From positions 62,001 through 126,000 of the forward strand of contig CAIVAT010000057.1 in assembly GCA_903903985.1 (NCBI GenBank): 64,000 bases of DNA, in the 5' to 3' direction. A program made the translations under genes and the position numbers. How positions within the stretch are numbered: position 1 is the first letter of the stretch; each line of letters starts with the position of its first letter. Below are positions 10,041 through 18,159 of the stretch, in pieces. Under the pieces are notes generated by a model, which was not told the origin of the DNA, searched no databases, and was given only the letters and a program-made list of their open reading frames with translations. The stretch is from an uncultured Bacteroidales bacterium (lineage in GTDB: Bacteria > Bacteroidota > Bacteroidia > Bacteroidales > FEN-979).

Positions 10041-10823
10041 ATGAAAAAAGTACTGCTGTGCCTGATCGGGATCTTTTTATTCAGCAACCTGTTTTCCCAG
10101 GATTCGCTGACCGGGAACTACTGGACCGACGGCACCGCATACAACATTCCGAAAAAAAGATGGGAATTGGGACTTTTCACCCTCTCCCGGTATGGAATTA
10201 GCGACAAGATTGAAATATCCGCCCATCCGTTGATGTTCTTCCTGATGCCCCAGGTGAAGGTCAAGTTGGGCTGGGGCGAGCACGCCGGCTTCCGGCTGGC
10301 AACCGAACATGAACTCTTTTACCCGACCCTGTTTATGAACCTGGTCGCCACCAAAGGCACCGGCGGACTGATCTCCTCCGAATTTACCATTCCGCAGATG
10401 TTCGCGGTGTACAACCGGTTCCTTGTATCCTTCAGGCCATTTGAGAAGGCAATCCTGACCGCCCATGCCGGAATTGCCTTCTCAGTGAAATTCGGCCCGC
10501 TGGATCCGCGAACCACCATCGATCTGCCCGTCATTTACCCCCGGCTTGCTGTGTTTTATACTCAACCGGAAATCGATGCAGGCATTGATTTCCGCGGGCA
10601 TTTTGTTCCCCGAATCGGATGGCTTTTCAATGTGGAGAATTTCTTTGTTTGCGGCACCCCACAGAATTACTTTCTTGAAAACAAAGGCGTCCTGGCCTAT
10701 ACTTCAAAAAAAGAGAGCCTCCGGATTGAAGCCGGTTATAAGTTGTGCTTCGGAAAGTATCCAGCCGGGCCACAATGGCATTTGCTGCCGGTGATCGATT
10801 TGATCCTGGGGATCGGCAGATAA
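10041..10823 (+). CDS. Secreted protein, probable outer-membrane beta-barrel
   Basis: 260 residues from the Met at 10041. I chose this start because a signal peptide (KKVLLCLIGIFLFSNLFSQ) begins there and a GCAGGA ribosome-binding-like site lies just upstream; the longer frame from 10014 would overlap the previous gene. The mature part alternates polar and hydrophobic residues and ends strand-like, suggesting an outer-membrane barrel or periplasmic beta-rich protein. No named family is recognised. It is probably co-transcribed with the EEP lipoprotein, so the two may act together at the outer membrane. Confidence 0.6.
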   Translation: MKKVLLCLIGIFLFSNLFSQDSLTGNYWTDGTAYNIPKKRWELGLFTLSRYGISDKIEISAHPLMFFLMPQVKVKLGWGEHAGFRLATEHELFYPTLFMNLVATKGTGGLISSEFTIPQMFAVYNRFLVSFRPFEKAILTAHAGIAFSVKFGPLDPRTTIDLPVIYPRLAVFYTQPEIDAGIDFRGHFVPRIGWLFNVENFFVCGTPQNYFLENKGVLAYTSKKESLRIEAGYKLCFGKYPAGPQWHLLPVIDLILGIGR

Positions 10824-10832
10824 CAGCCCAAC

Positions 10833-11837
10833 CTAATTTTTCACACACCGGACTGATTGTCCGTCTGTTATAACCACACTCCCCACATAGACTCCTGCCG
10901 TATCGAAATCCAGGGTGCGTGTTTCAATCATTCCATTGGTTTGAGTTACAGACCACCAGCTTCCGATGGCTTTCATTCCGGAAAAGCCAACACTAATACA
11001 TCCGCTGGAAACACTGAAAAGATTTCCACCGGGAAGCGCTAAAAAGCCACTCTCGTTTGTTGCGCCGGTATTCGGGGCGGTCCAGTGCACGATTCCAAAT
11101 TCCTTCATCTTGCCACCTGCAACAGAATAGCCACCGAGATAGTCAGTAAGATGGGTCCAATCGGTCGCAGTCGGAACATGCCAGCCAACAGGGCATAACC
11201 TGCCGCTTACCGCAGCATGCCCGTTGTATACAGCTCCATAGCTGTTTTTATATTCCTCTTCCTTGTTCTCATACCAGCCATAAGCGGGTCCGGCAGTATT
11301 TTCCCACTGCATGGGATCATCGAGCAATTGGATTGGGTCGCCATTGTTCAGTTTAGTGGTCCGGAGATTTTCACCAATCCATTCCTGTGCCCCAATGATT
11401 ACCGTTGGGTACACATTTCCATCGTTATCGCTGACCGTTCCCGACCTGGTATGAAACTGAACAACATTGCTTGTAACACTGCCCACGCTATTGGTGGCGT
11501 ATGCCCGGGCAAAGTAATTTGTGTTTGGTGACAACCCGGTCAATTCGGATATGTAAAAACCGGTACCCTCGCCATCCATGGTTTTGCTGTCGTTTATGTC
11601 GGGCGTTTCTCCAGTCCTCCAGCACACTCCTCTTTCGGTTACCGTAGCGCCACCATCGGAGTTTACTTCATAACTGCAGGAAGCCGAAATTTCTGTAACA
11701 TTGCTGATCCCCCTGGTGGTCACCCATGGCAAACTGGCCTCTTTTTTGCAGCTGCTTGGCAACAGGAAAATAACTGCAGTGATGCCGGCAGCCAATGGTA
11801 AAATGACCAGCAACCAGGTTTTGTTTTTCCTTATCAT
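10833..11837 (-). CDS. FISUMP lipoprotein with an Ig/FnIII-like domain
   Basis: 334 residues. A signal peptide ends at lipobox LPSSC (Cys30), predicting lipid anchoring. Residues about 35-130 form a fibronectin-III-like repeat of the Bacteroidota type (ATVTERGVCWRTG, LTGLSPNTNYFARAYATNSVG). Residues about 135-334 are a FISUMP domain (DNDGNVYPTVIIGAQEWIGE, CPVGWHVPTATDW, WWSVTQ, QSVRCVKN). The same FnIII-like domain occurs in the lipoprotein at 59663. It is the last gene of a probable three-gene unit with the YiiX-type hydrolase (34 bp upstream) and the Lgt-like protein. Its role is probably extracellular binding. Confidence 0.8.
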   Translation of the reverse strand: MIRKNKTWLLVILPLAAGITAVIFLLPSSCKKEASLPWVTTRGISNVTEISASCSYEVNSDGGATVTERGVCWRTGETPDINDSKTMDGEGTGFYISELTGLSPNTNYFARAYATNSVGSVTSNVVQFHTRSGTVSDNDGNVYPTVIIGAQEWIGENLRTTKLNNGDPIQLLDDPMQWENTAGPAYGWYENKEEEYKNSYGAVYNGHAAVSGRLCPVGWHVPTATDWTHLTDYLGGYSVAGGKMKEFGIVHWTAPNTGATNESGFLALPGGNLFSVSSGCISVGFSGMKAIGSWWSVTQTNGMIETRTLDFDTAGVYVGSVVITDGQSVRCVKN

Positions 11838-11871
11838 GACTTATTCTTTTTATGTGTTGATCACTGTTCGG

Positions 11872-12501
11872 TTATTGTAACGCATCATCCGTTTTTCTGT
11901 TAGTTTCTTTAAAGCTGGCGATAACCTGCCATGCATCCTGATGGGCAAAGAGGTCCATTGGCCGCACGATATTCCCTTCGAGAAAGTTTTGAAAAACAAA
12001 CGGGATGTCGGGTGGATGATCTCTTTTCGTCAGCGTTTGTGTGTAAACCCAGCAGATCAGCCCCGTACAATAAAACATTTCATCCGAATTACGGAAATCA
12101 AAACTGTATGGGAGTCCAACCAGGGTTGAAGCCTGCTTACCTGCGTTGTTCATGATATCCCGGCAGCAGAAACGGGGTTTTAAAACAACGAAATCATCAA
12201 CGGTAGAGAAAAAGGTTTCCAGGGTGTTCATACGCACCCCTTTCCCGGTCGCTTCAATGATATAACCCGGAGAGGTCACCAATGCCGAGTGGGTCCAGTA
12301 CCCCGGAATAAACAAGGTCGAAAATTCGTACCTCTTATGTGTCAGGATCACCATCCCGGGTTGTAAATGCCCTTTAACCGGATCTATTTGTTCATAGGAA
12401 CAGCGGAAAGGCCTGCCAAAACGCCAGTTGATGCGGTTGATCATTTTGGAGACCGGCAGGCAAAACAACAGGAATATGGACAACACCGAAGATCGCACCA
12501 T
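11872..12501 (-). CDS. YiiX/permuted NlpC-P60-type cysteine hydrolase
   Basis: 209 residues with an N-terminal hydrophobic anchor or signal (SVLSIFLLFCLPV). The pattern is that of the circularly permuted papain-like YiiX/YebB family: LQPGMVILTHKR, then GYWTHSALV (His71), IIEATGKGV (Glu83) and later MFYCTGLICWVY (Cys145), which supply the presumed His, polar residue and Cys nucleophile. Family members are thought to cleave amide or thioester bonds in peptidoglycan or lipidated substrates, but few have been tested. The gene lies 14 bp downstream of the Lgt-like gene and 34 bp upstream of the FISUMP lipoprotein, suggesting co-expression and a shared envelope role. Confidence 0.7.
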   Translation of the reverse strand: MVRSSVLSIFLLFCLPVSKMINRINWRFGRPFRCSYEQIDPVKGHLQPGMVILTHKRYEFSTLFIPGYWTHSALVTSPGYIIEATGKGVRMNTLETFFSTVDDFVVLKPRFCCRDIMNNAGKQASTLVGLPYSFDFRNSDEMFYCTGLICWVYTQTLTKRDHPPDIPFVFQNFLEGNIVRPMDLFAHQDAWQVIASFKETNRKTDDALQ

Positions 12502-12515
12502 GTGATGTAAGTTTT

Positions 12516-13556
12516 TTACGGTGATTCATCATCCCTCTGAAGACCGGGCAGTTTGAGCCTGATCCCGTCTTTGGTGACAATGACGGACATTCTCAGGATC
12601 GTAAAGACGAGCACCGGCAACAGGAACAACAGGATCAGTGACATTTCGACCGGGGTAAACCAGTTTCGTCCGGAATAGGCCACAACGGTAAAAAAAACCA
12701 CCATCACAACCTGCCGGGATGCCGGCATGCGCATTTGCTTGATTATCAACAAATCATGATCCTGTCTTTTCTCCCGTCCGATCAGGAAAATCAGTCCTGT
12801 GACCATCACGGCCATGATCACCCATTGGATGGTCTTTAATCCGGAATAATCCTGTGCCATGACGAAACTCGATTCGGGCGCACGCACAAATTCAACCAGG
12901 AACCGGAGCATCGCATAACACAATACTGAAAAAAGGAAAAGGCTGCCGCTGGCGCTCCACCTGTTGCGTGTTTTCCACACGAGAAATGCGATCAGGAGAC
13001 AACCCAGGATTTCATAGACCTGGACCGGGTGTATCAAAGCCGACGCGGTATCATGCGGGTGCAGCAGGCCATGCATCATGTGGACATGACAGGCAATGGA
13101 TGATGATCCGTAATGAATACCCCAGGGCACATTTGCAGGGGTGCCGAAGCAGCACCCTGCCATCAGGCACCCGATGCGTGAGATGGCCATGGCAACCGGC
13201 AGCGCGATCGCGAAATTATCAACGACAGGCCGGTAAAAACGAAACCATGTCTTTCCCAGGATCAACCCGGCAGACAGCCCGAGAATTCCTCCCAGGATCG
13301 TTTTTTTCCCGGTTCGCGGAAGTTGAAAATCGGTGAAAACCTGCATCCATTGACCCGGTGAATAGGTGGCTACCTTTTCACCGATGATGAAAAACATGCC
13401 TCCGGCCATCATCAGCAAAAGCCAGGGAAATTTCGGATAGCCCATTCTGACCCCGGCATAAAATCCCATTGCCGCAGCTATCAAAATCGCCGCCATGTAA
13501 GAAATTGAATAATAAATTTCCCCGTGGGTTGTGTCGATGATGAAAAGTGTTTCCAT
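12516..13556 (-). CDS. Lgt-like polytopic membrane protein, catalytic residues altered
   Basis: 346 residues. I placed the start at the Met at 13556 because it aligns with the start of the paralogue at 18135 (METLFIIDTTHGE versus MKTMMIIETTHGG). The protein has the multi-span layout of prolipoprotein diacylglyceryl transferase. Conserved are HPVQVYE and YAMLRFLVEFVR, matching the C-terminal Arg and Glu signature of Lgt. Two hallmark sites differ: the HGG loop reads LGG (His replaced by Leu88), and the R-x-x-N..NGE signature reads SRIGCLMAGCCFG (Arg127 kept, Asn replaced by Cys). It is therefore unlikely to be the housekeeping Lgt. It may transfer a different group, or bind lipids or lipoproteins. 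Confidence 0.75.
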   Translation of the reverse strand: METLFIIDTTHGEIYYSISYMAAILIAAAMGFYAGVRMGYPKFPWLLLMMAGGMFFIIGEKVATYSPGQWMQVFTDFQLPRTGKKTILGGILGLSAGLILGKTWFRFYRPVVDNFAIALPVAMAISRIGCLMAGCCFGTPANVPWGIHYGSSSIACHVHMMHGLLHPHDTASALIHPVQVYEILGCLLIAFLVWKTRNRWSASGSLFLFSVLCYAMLRFLVEFVRAPESSFVMAQDYSGLKTIQWVIMAVMVTGLIFLIGREKRQDHDLLIIKQMRMPASRQVVMVVFFTVVAYSGRNWFTPVEMSLILLFLLPVLVFTILRMSVIVTKDGIRLKLPGLQRDDESP

Positions 13557-13602
13557 ACACATCGGGCTTTCAGGAATGGAATTCTAATGATGAATATCCC
13601 AT

Positions 13603-15081
13603 TTAGTTTTTAATAAATTTCCCGACCCTTTCTTCTTTAACATTGCCCATCCTGATAAAATACATTCCCACCGGGAGGGAGCCGACATTGAAATCAATCC
13701 TGGAACCTTGCAGTTGCTGCCGGATCATTTCACGCCCATCCATACTATAAATAATAACGGTACTGGTTGTATTGCTTGATGGTTTGGGCAGTTCAACAGA
13801 TATATTCTCGCTGGCCGGATTTGGGAAAACAACAAGAGACCCTTTGCCGGGGAATAACCCTGCAATGCCGGTAATAAAAGAAGTGTATGTCGCTTCATAC
13901 CGGTAAATCTCCCATAAAGTGCCTGTAATTTGTTTTTGAGAATAAAGCTTTGGATACCCCATGCCGGGTTGCCAGGTTCCTGTTTGCCATTCTTCATATT
14001 TTCCGGTTGCAGAGTTCCCGTTCGAATCGTAGGTATAAGTGTATCTCTGGTTGTTTACCCATGCGCCGGATACCCATACTTCATTTAAATCAGCAAGCAT
14101 GTTCCCGGCCGCATCACATGAATAAGTATTTCTCGAAAAATTCACCCATGCGTTTGACTGCCATAGTTCAGATAAATAATTAATCAGGTTTCCGTTCGAA
14201 TCGTAAGCATAAGTATCTTTCTTGTAGTTTTCCCAGGTATTGTTTCCCCATAATTCCCCAGTTCCCGTCACCAGGTTTCCGAATGCATCGTAAATCCAAG
14301 TAGATTTGTAGGCGTTAATCCAGGCATTGGTTTGCCAGTCTTCTTCAATCAATAACAACATCTTTCCGCCCGCATCGTAGGTATAAGCAACCCGGTAATA
14401 GTTCGCCCAGGTATTGGCTTGCCCGGTTTCACCTAATTCGGTCAGCATATTCCCATTTGCATCATAGGTGTAATTATATCTCCGGTAATTCTGCCAGGCA
14501 TTTGATTGCCATCTTTCATAGATCTCGGTCAGCAGGTTTCCATTCGCATCATAGGTGTAAGTGTATCTTCTGTCATTCACCCAACCGGGGAAGCCCCACC
14601 ATTCATAGAGCTCAGTCAGCAGGTTTCCGTTTGAATCGTAGGTGCAGGAATTCCTGGAATTATTCACCCACTCGTAGCCATCCCAACTCTTCCCTAATCC
14701 AGTCAGCATATTTCCATTTGCATCGTAGGTATAAGTGGATTTATAGACGTTAACCCAGGCATTGGCCTGCCACTGGTCTGTCAACGCAGTTAAAACGTTG
14801 CCCCGGAAATCGAATGTCCGGGTGTTCCTTTCCGGGATCCCCAATGTATCATACGTGAACAGGGTATCCCAATTCCAGGTTTCCGCCCGGGGACTGATCA
14901 GGTGTGCCATTCCAGCAGGAACGGTCAGCCCCTCACCGCCGGAATAATGCGTTTGCATTGACCTGGCGGCATGTTCCCTGGTATTTACGGGACGGTGATT
15001 GTTTGTTGCTTGCTGCCATTGTGCGGATACAACAGCTACAAGGCACATAAAAGCGACCGAGAAACAGATAACTTTTTTCAT
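13603..15081 (-). CDS. YD-like repeat surface protein with T9SS sorting domain
   Basis: 492 residues. A signal peptide (KKVICFSVAFMCLVAVVSAQ) leads to ten tandem 29-residue repeats at residues 89-378 with consensus TYDxNGNxLTEL...W..NAWVN...YTY, related to RHS/YD repeats. A type A T9SS C-terminal domain follows (VVFPNPASENISVELP ... LPVGMYFIRM ... VGKFIKN), predicting export by T9SS and attachment to the cell surface. The repeats should build an extended beta structure, so adhesion is plausible; no enzymatic domain is seen. An unusually strong ribosome-binding site precedes it. It lies in the same minus-strand block as the two Lgt-like genes. Confidence 0.8.
   Translation of the reverse strand: MKKVICFSVAFMCLVAVVSAQWQQATNNHRPVNTREHAARSMQTHYSGGEGLTVPAGMAHLISPRAETWNWDTLFTYDTLGIPERNTRTFDFRGNVLTALTDQWQANAWVNVYKSTYTYDANGNMLTGLGKSWDGYEWVNNSRNSCTYDSNGNLLTELYEWWGFPGWVNDRRYTYTYDANGNLLTEIYERWQSNAWQNYRRYNYTYDANGNMLTELGETGQANTWANYYRVAYTYDAGGKMLLLIEEDWQTNAWINAYKSTWIYDAFGNLVTGTGELWGNNTWENYKKDTYAYDSNGNLINYLSELWQSNAWVNFSRNTYSCDAAGNMLADLNEVWVSGAWVNNQRYTYTYDSNGNSATGKYEEWQTGTWQPGMGYPKLYSQKQITGTLWEIYRYEATYTSFITGIAGLFPGKGSLVVFPNPASENISVELPKPSSNTTSTVIIYSMDGREMIRQQLQGSRIDFNVGSLPVGMYFIRMGNVKEERVGKFIKN
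13948..14817 (-). repeat. Ten tandem 87-bp coding repeats
   Basis: These encode the ten 29-residue YD-like units of the surface protein. The units are divergent at DNA level but share the codons for YD.NGN and W. The regular period makes the locus prone to expansion or contraction and to misassembly. Confidence 0.8.
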
Positions 15082-15085
15082 ATAG

Positions 15086-15093
15086 ACCTCCTT
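15086..15093 (-). promoter_or_regulatory. Strong Shine-Dalgarno site
   Basis: AAGGAGGT lies 4 nt upstream of the ATG at 15081. Such full anti-16S complementarity is unusual in Bacteroidota, where most genes in this window have no clear site. It confirms the start and suggests efficient translation of the repeat protein. Confidence 0.7.
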
Positions 15094-15144
15094 TAAAAAA
15101 TTACTTGATTTTGATCATTTCCAATAAAAGATGTTTCATCTCAT

Positions 15145-15774
15145 CTAATAGAAACTGTACCCAAAACTCATTCCCACCCATGGAATGAAAGAACTGGTTG
15201 TTTCGAGTTGCCGGTAACCCGTTCTGTTTTCAATAATATTCGTCAGTTCTATAAGAGGCGTAAACCCAAACCGGAACAGGAACCCTTTTTTCTTCTGAAA
15301 GCGAATCCCGGCAAAACAGGTGAGGAGCGGGTCAACAAAAAATCCGCTTTCATTGATGGTGTTGCGGGAAAAAGCCACTCCTTCACTGGTATAATCCTGC
15401 CAAAAAGTGAAGGTGGTGTTGACCCCGAAACCTATTTCAAGCAGAAATACATCAGATACCTGGTACAACCCGTTTACCAGGGCAAGTATGCCAATCGTAT
15501 TGATTGTCGGAGGTGTATAGCCTGCACCGATTCTCCCGGTTATATAAAAACGCTCTTTGTGAATAATCATTTTTTCATAATTTAATGAAATGACATTCAA
15601 ATGTCCGGCCAATTCAAGATAAAAGCTTTGCGTGGGAATTCTCCTGTATGAATTATTTGTTTTTGTGAATGCGATTGGCAAAGTCAAATCGATGGTGTCC
15701 TGGTATTGTCCGGAAGTTCCATTAATCATAAGGTTCAGGATGAAAAACAAGAGGACTCTTTTCATGATTTTCAA
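15145..15774 (-). CDS. Probable outer-membrane beta-barrel protein
   Basis: 209 residues, or 206 from the alternative Met at 15765. A signal peptide (KRVLLFFILNLMINGTSGQ) is followed by alternating amphipathic strands (FYITGRIGAGYTPP, VFLLEIGFGVNTTFTF, GFLFRFGFTPLIELT) and a C-terminus ending in aromatic residues (WVGMSFGYSFY), as in Bacteroidota outer-membrane barrels. No specific family is recognised. The gene lies 30 bp downstream of the Lgt/FISUMP fusion and 63 bp upstream of the repeat surface protein, so it is probably part of the same transcript. Confidence 0.6.
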   Translation of the reverse strand: MKIMKRVLLFFILNLMINGTSGQYQDTIDLTLPIAFTKTNNSYRRIPTQSFYLELAGHLNVISLNYEKMIIHKERFYITGRIGAGYTPPTINTIGILALVNGLYQVSDVFLLEIGFGVNTTFTFWQDYTSEGVAFSRNTINESGFFVDPLLTCFAGIRFQKKKGFLFRFGFTPLIELTNIIENRTGYRQLETTSSFIPWVGMSFGYSFY

Positions 15775-15804
15775 ATGAAGTCCATTGTTAAAACATACTT
15801 ATTG

Positions 15805-18135
15805 TTAATAATCCCTGAGACATCTCACCAATGAACCGGCATTTTTGTCAATACCGGTAAGCATGATAACATCAGTCATGTTGTCCAGGTAAAAGCATTT
15901 GGATGTTTTTGGATCCTCTTCCGTCGACGACCACCACTGGCAGGATTTTTCATTGTCGGAAAAGCTTTCCTTCAGTGCGTTTACAGCATGGGATACCCCT
16001 CCCAGGGAGTTGATCAGCGAGGTCCATTCGCCTGCAGAGGGAACATGCCAGCCGGAAGGACAAATTTTGCTGCTGTCGATCACGGCTTTCCAACGGTACA
16101 GGGTTCCAGATTCCGGGCCGGTGGTGGTCACCCCTGCAATTCTCGACCCGTTTTTATATCGCAACGTCCTGAGATCCTCCGCCATCCATACCTGGCCTCC
16201 AATGGCAAGGGTATGATACACATTGCCATCAATATCGGATAATACATTCTTAAGTTTCGTAAATGTTCCGGCAGGCAATCCCGGAATCATTTTTGTTGAA
16301 TAATCATTCGGTGTGGTTTTGATTTCCTCAAGAAACCGGAAATGAGCGCCGAATAAAAAAACTCTTTTCCCATCCTCCCCTGTTTGCAGATTATCCCCGT
16401 AAAACGCTTCCAGCACCACTATGTTTTTGATTGGAATGGCGCATTGTGCATAAATCCCTTCGTGGCAATATCCGGCGCCGAGTTTGGTCCCGTCAGTCTT
16501 TCCCAAGCCGGTTCCAATGCCTGCCTGAAAAAGCGGATACGGTGTTGCGGAAGGAAAAAGACCAGGAAACGTTGCTTCTGCATAAAGGATATCAATGGGT
16601 CCCGCCCTGACCGATACCGATGGGAGACAATAGACATTGATATAATCCGGCGATACGATGTCTCCGTCATTAAAATGATCATAGGAGGATGCCGGCCGTT
16701 GAGCAAGAAATTTTGACTGCCCCAGCAGAAGGCCGGTTTTGAATCCAAAATTCTGCCAGTCCATGCCAAGATACGGACTGACCCCGGCTGAGATTTGCGA
16801 GTGCGGATAGTCCGTTACTACTCCGCCGGATTCAAATCCCAGGAACGCCCTGGCGCCAATGGTATACTTGTAGTATTTCCCTTTCCAGACATTATGTGAA
16901 ATATCCAGCCCTGCCTGGTAAAAAGTTTTTTTCTGGGTTCCGACAGGCTCTAAATGCACATCCGTACCACAGGGATGGCTTGTTTTAACGGCCCTGGAAA
17001 TATCTTCATAATAGGTGCCGAACAGGCCTGTTATTCCTGCATCGGTAAAAATGGCTGTCTCTCCCTCCTTCAGCGAAGGAATACTTCTTTGTGCCATGAA
17101 ACCGGCACTGCATGCCAACATCACCGGAACAACCCATCTGAATCCCGGAACAGAGACCATTCGATTGGCATGAATGGCCATGTTCATCAGGACGGGCATC
17201 AGGAACAGGAATATTGTCAGGGTTTCGACCACGGTAAACCAATGCCTGCCCAAGAAAAGCAGAACAAGCAAAAAGATTGTCAGCATGACCTGGCGCAGCT
17301 GCGACACAGGATCAGGTTGTGTAACCATTGAGATTTTTTCTGCTTTTGATTCCCTGTAAATAAGGAGGAAGAGTACGGGCACCCATGCACAGATGATCAT
17401 CCATTGAATGATCTTCAATCCCAGGAAAAACAACCCGGTGTGGAAATTGGTTTCAGGTGCGCGGACAAATTCAACTACAAAACGCAAAGCCCCATAGCAC
17501 AATACCGAAAACAGGAACATGCTGCCTTCAGACCGCCAGTATTTCCTGCTTCTCCAAACGACGAACGCAATAACGACACATCCTACGACCTGGTAGAGCT
17601 GAGCCGGATGGACGGCCAGCGATAACGCGTCGTGGGAATGAACCAGTCCCCGCACTGATTGAACATGGTATGCCCATGAGGTTGAATCATATTGAACACC
17701 CCATGGTAAATTTGTCGGGGTGCCGAAACAGCATCCGGCAAACAGGCATCCGATGCGCGAGATCGCCATGGCCAGCGGCAACGCAACCGAAATGGTGTCG
17801 AAAACCGACCAGTTGAACCGCAGGCAGGCTTTAGCTAAAATCAGGCCGGCGACCAATCCTGCAATACCTCCCAAAACAGACTTTTTATCCGCAACCGGAA
17901 AACAGAACCGGGTAAACACCTGTCCCCATTGTTCCGGGGTATAGGTGAGCGCCTTGTTCCCGATGACAAAAAACATCACTCCAGTGGCAATGATCAACAG
18001 CCAGCTGCCCAGCGGATACCCTTTTTTCATCCCCTGAATAATCACGATGGCTCCGGCCACTAAAAAGGCAGCCATGTAGGTGAGCGAAAACAGCAGCCCG
18101 CCATGCGTTGTTTCAATTATCATCATTGTTTTCAT
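15805..18135 (-). CDS. Lgt-like / beta-rich / FISUMP three-part fusion
   Basis: 776 residues from the Met at 18135, a start chosen by alignment with the stand-alone paralogue at 13556. Residues about 1-325 are an Lgt-like polytopic domain with the same altered signatures (LGG instead of HGG; SRIGCLFAGCCFG; HPAQLYQ; YGALRFVVEFVR). At residue 326 an internal Met begins a segment that itself looks like a signal peptide (FRWVVPVMLACSAGFMAQ). Residues about 350-620 are beta-rich and barrel-like (YTIGARAFLGFESGG, GVSPYLGMDWQNFGFKTG, VFLFGAHFRF). Residues about 630-776 are a FISUMP domain (SDIDGNVYHTLAIGGQVWMAEDL, CPSGWHVPSAGEW, CQWWSST, LVRCLRD). The frame is unbroken. An inner-membrane domain joined to an outer-membrane-like one is topologically odd, so recent gene fusion or internal initiation at 17160 is possible. 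Confidence 0.75.
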   Translation of the reverse strand: MKTMMIIETTHGGLLFSLTYMAAFLVAGAIVIIQGMKKGYPLGSWLLIIATGVMFFVIGNKALTYTPEQWGQVFTRFCFPVADKKSVLGGIAGLVAGLILAKACLRFNWSVFDTISVALPLAMAISRIGCLFAGCCFGTPTNLPWGVQYDSTSWAYHVQSVRGLVHSHDALSLAVHPAQLYQVVGCVVIAFVVWRSRKYWRSEGSMFLFSVLCYGALRFVVEFVRAPETNFHTGLFFLGLKIIQWMIICAWVPVLFLLIYRESKAEKISMVTQPDPVSQLRQVMLTIFLLVLLFLGRHWFTVVETLTIFLFLMPVLMNMAIHANRMVSVPGFRWVVPVMLACSAGFMAQRSIPSLKEGETAIFTDAGITGLFGTYYEDISRAVKTSHPCGTDVHLEPVGTQKKTFYQAGLDISHNVWKGKYYKYTIGARAFLGFESGGVVTDYPHSQISAGVSPYLGMDWQNFGFKTGLLLGQSKFLAQRPASSYDHFNDGDIVSPDYINVYCLPSVSVRAGPIDILYAEATFPGLFPSATPYPLFQAGIGTGLGKTDGTKLGAGYCHEGIYAQCAIPIKNIVVLEAFYGDNLQTGEDGKRVFLFGAHFRFLEEIKTTPNDYSTKMIPGLPAGTFTKLKNVLSDIDGNVYHTLAIGGQVWMAEDLRTLRYKNGSRIAGVTTTGPESGTLYRWKAVIDSSKICPSGWHVPSAGEWTSLINSLGGVSHAVNALKESFSDNEKSCQWWSSTEEDPKTSKCFYLDNMTDVIMLTGIDKNAGSLVRCLRDY

Positions 18136-18159
18136 TGCCTGCATTTTTTATTGAAAATG

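Noticed and set aside
13948-14817. Regular 87-bp repeats as a possible noncoding tandem array
   Set aside because: They are fully explained by 29-residue protein repeats in one reading frame.
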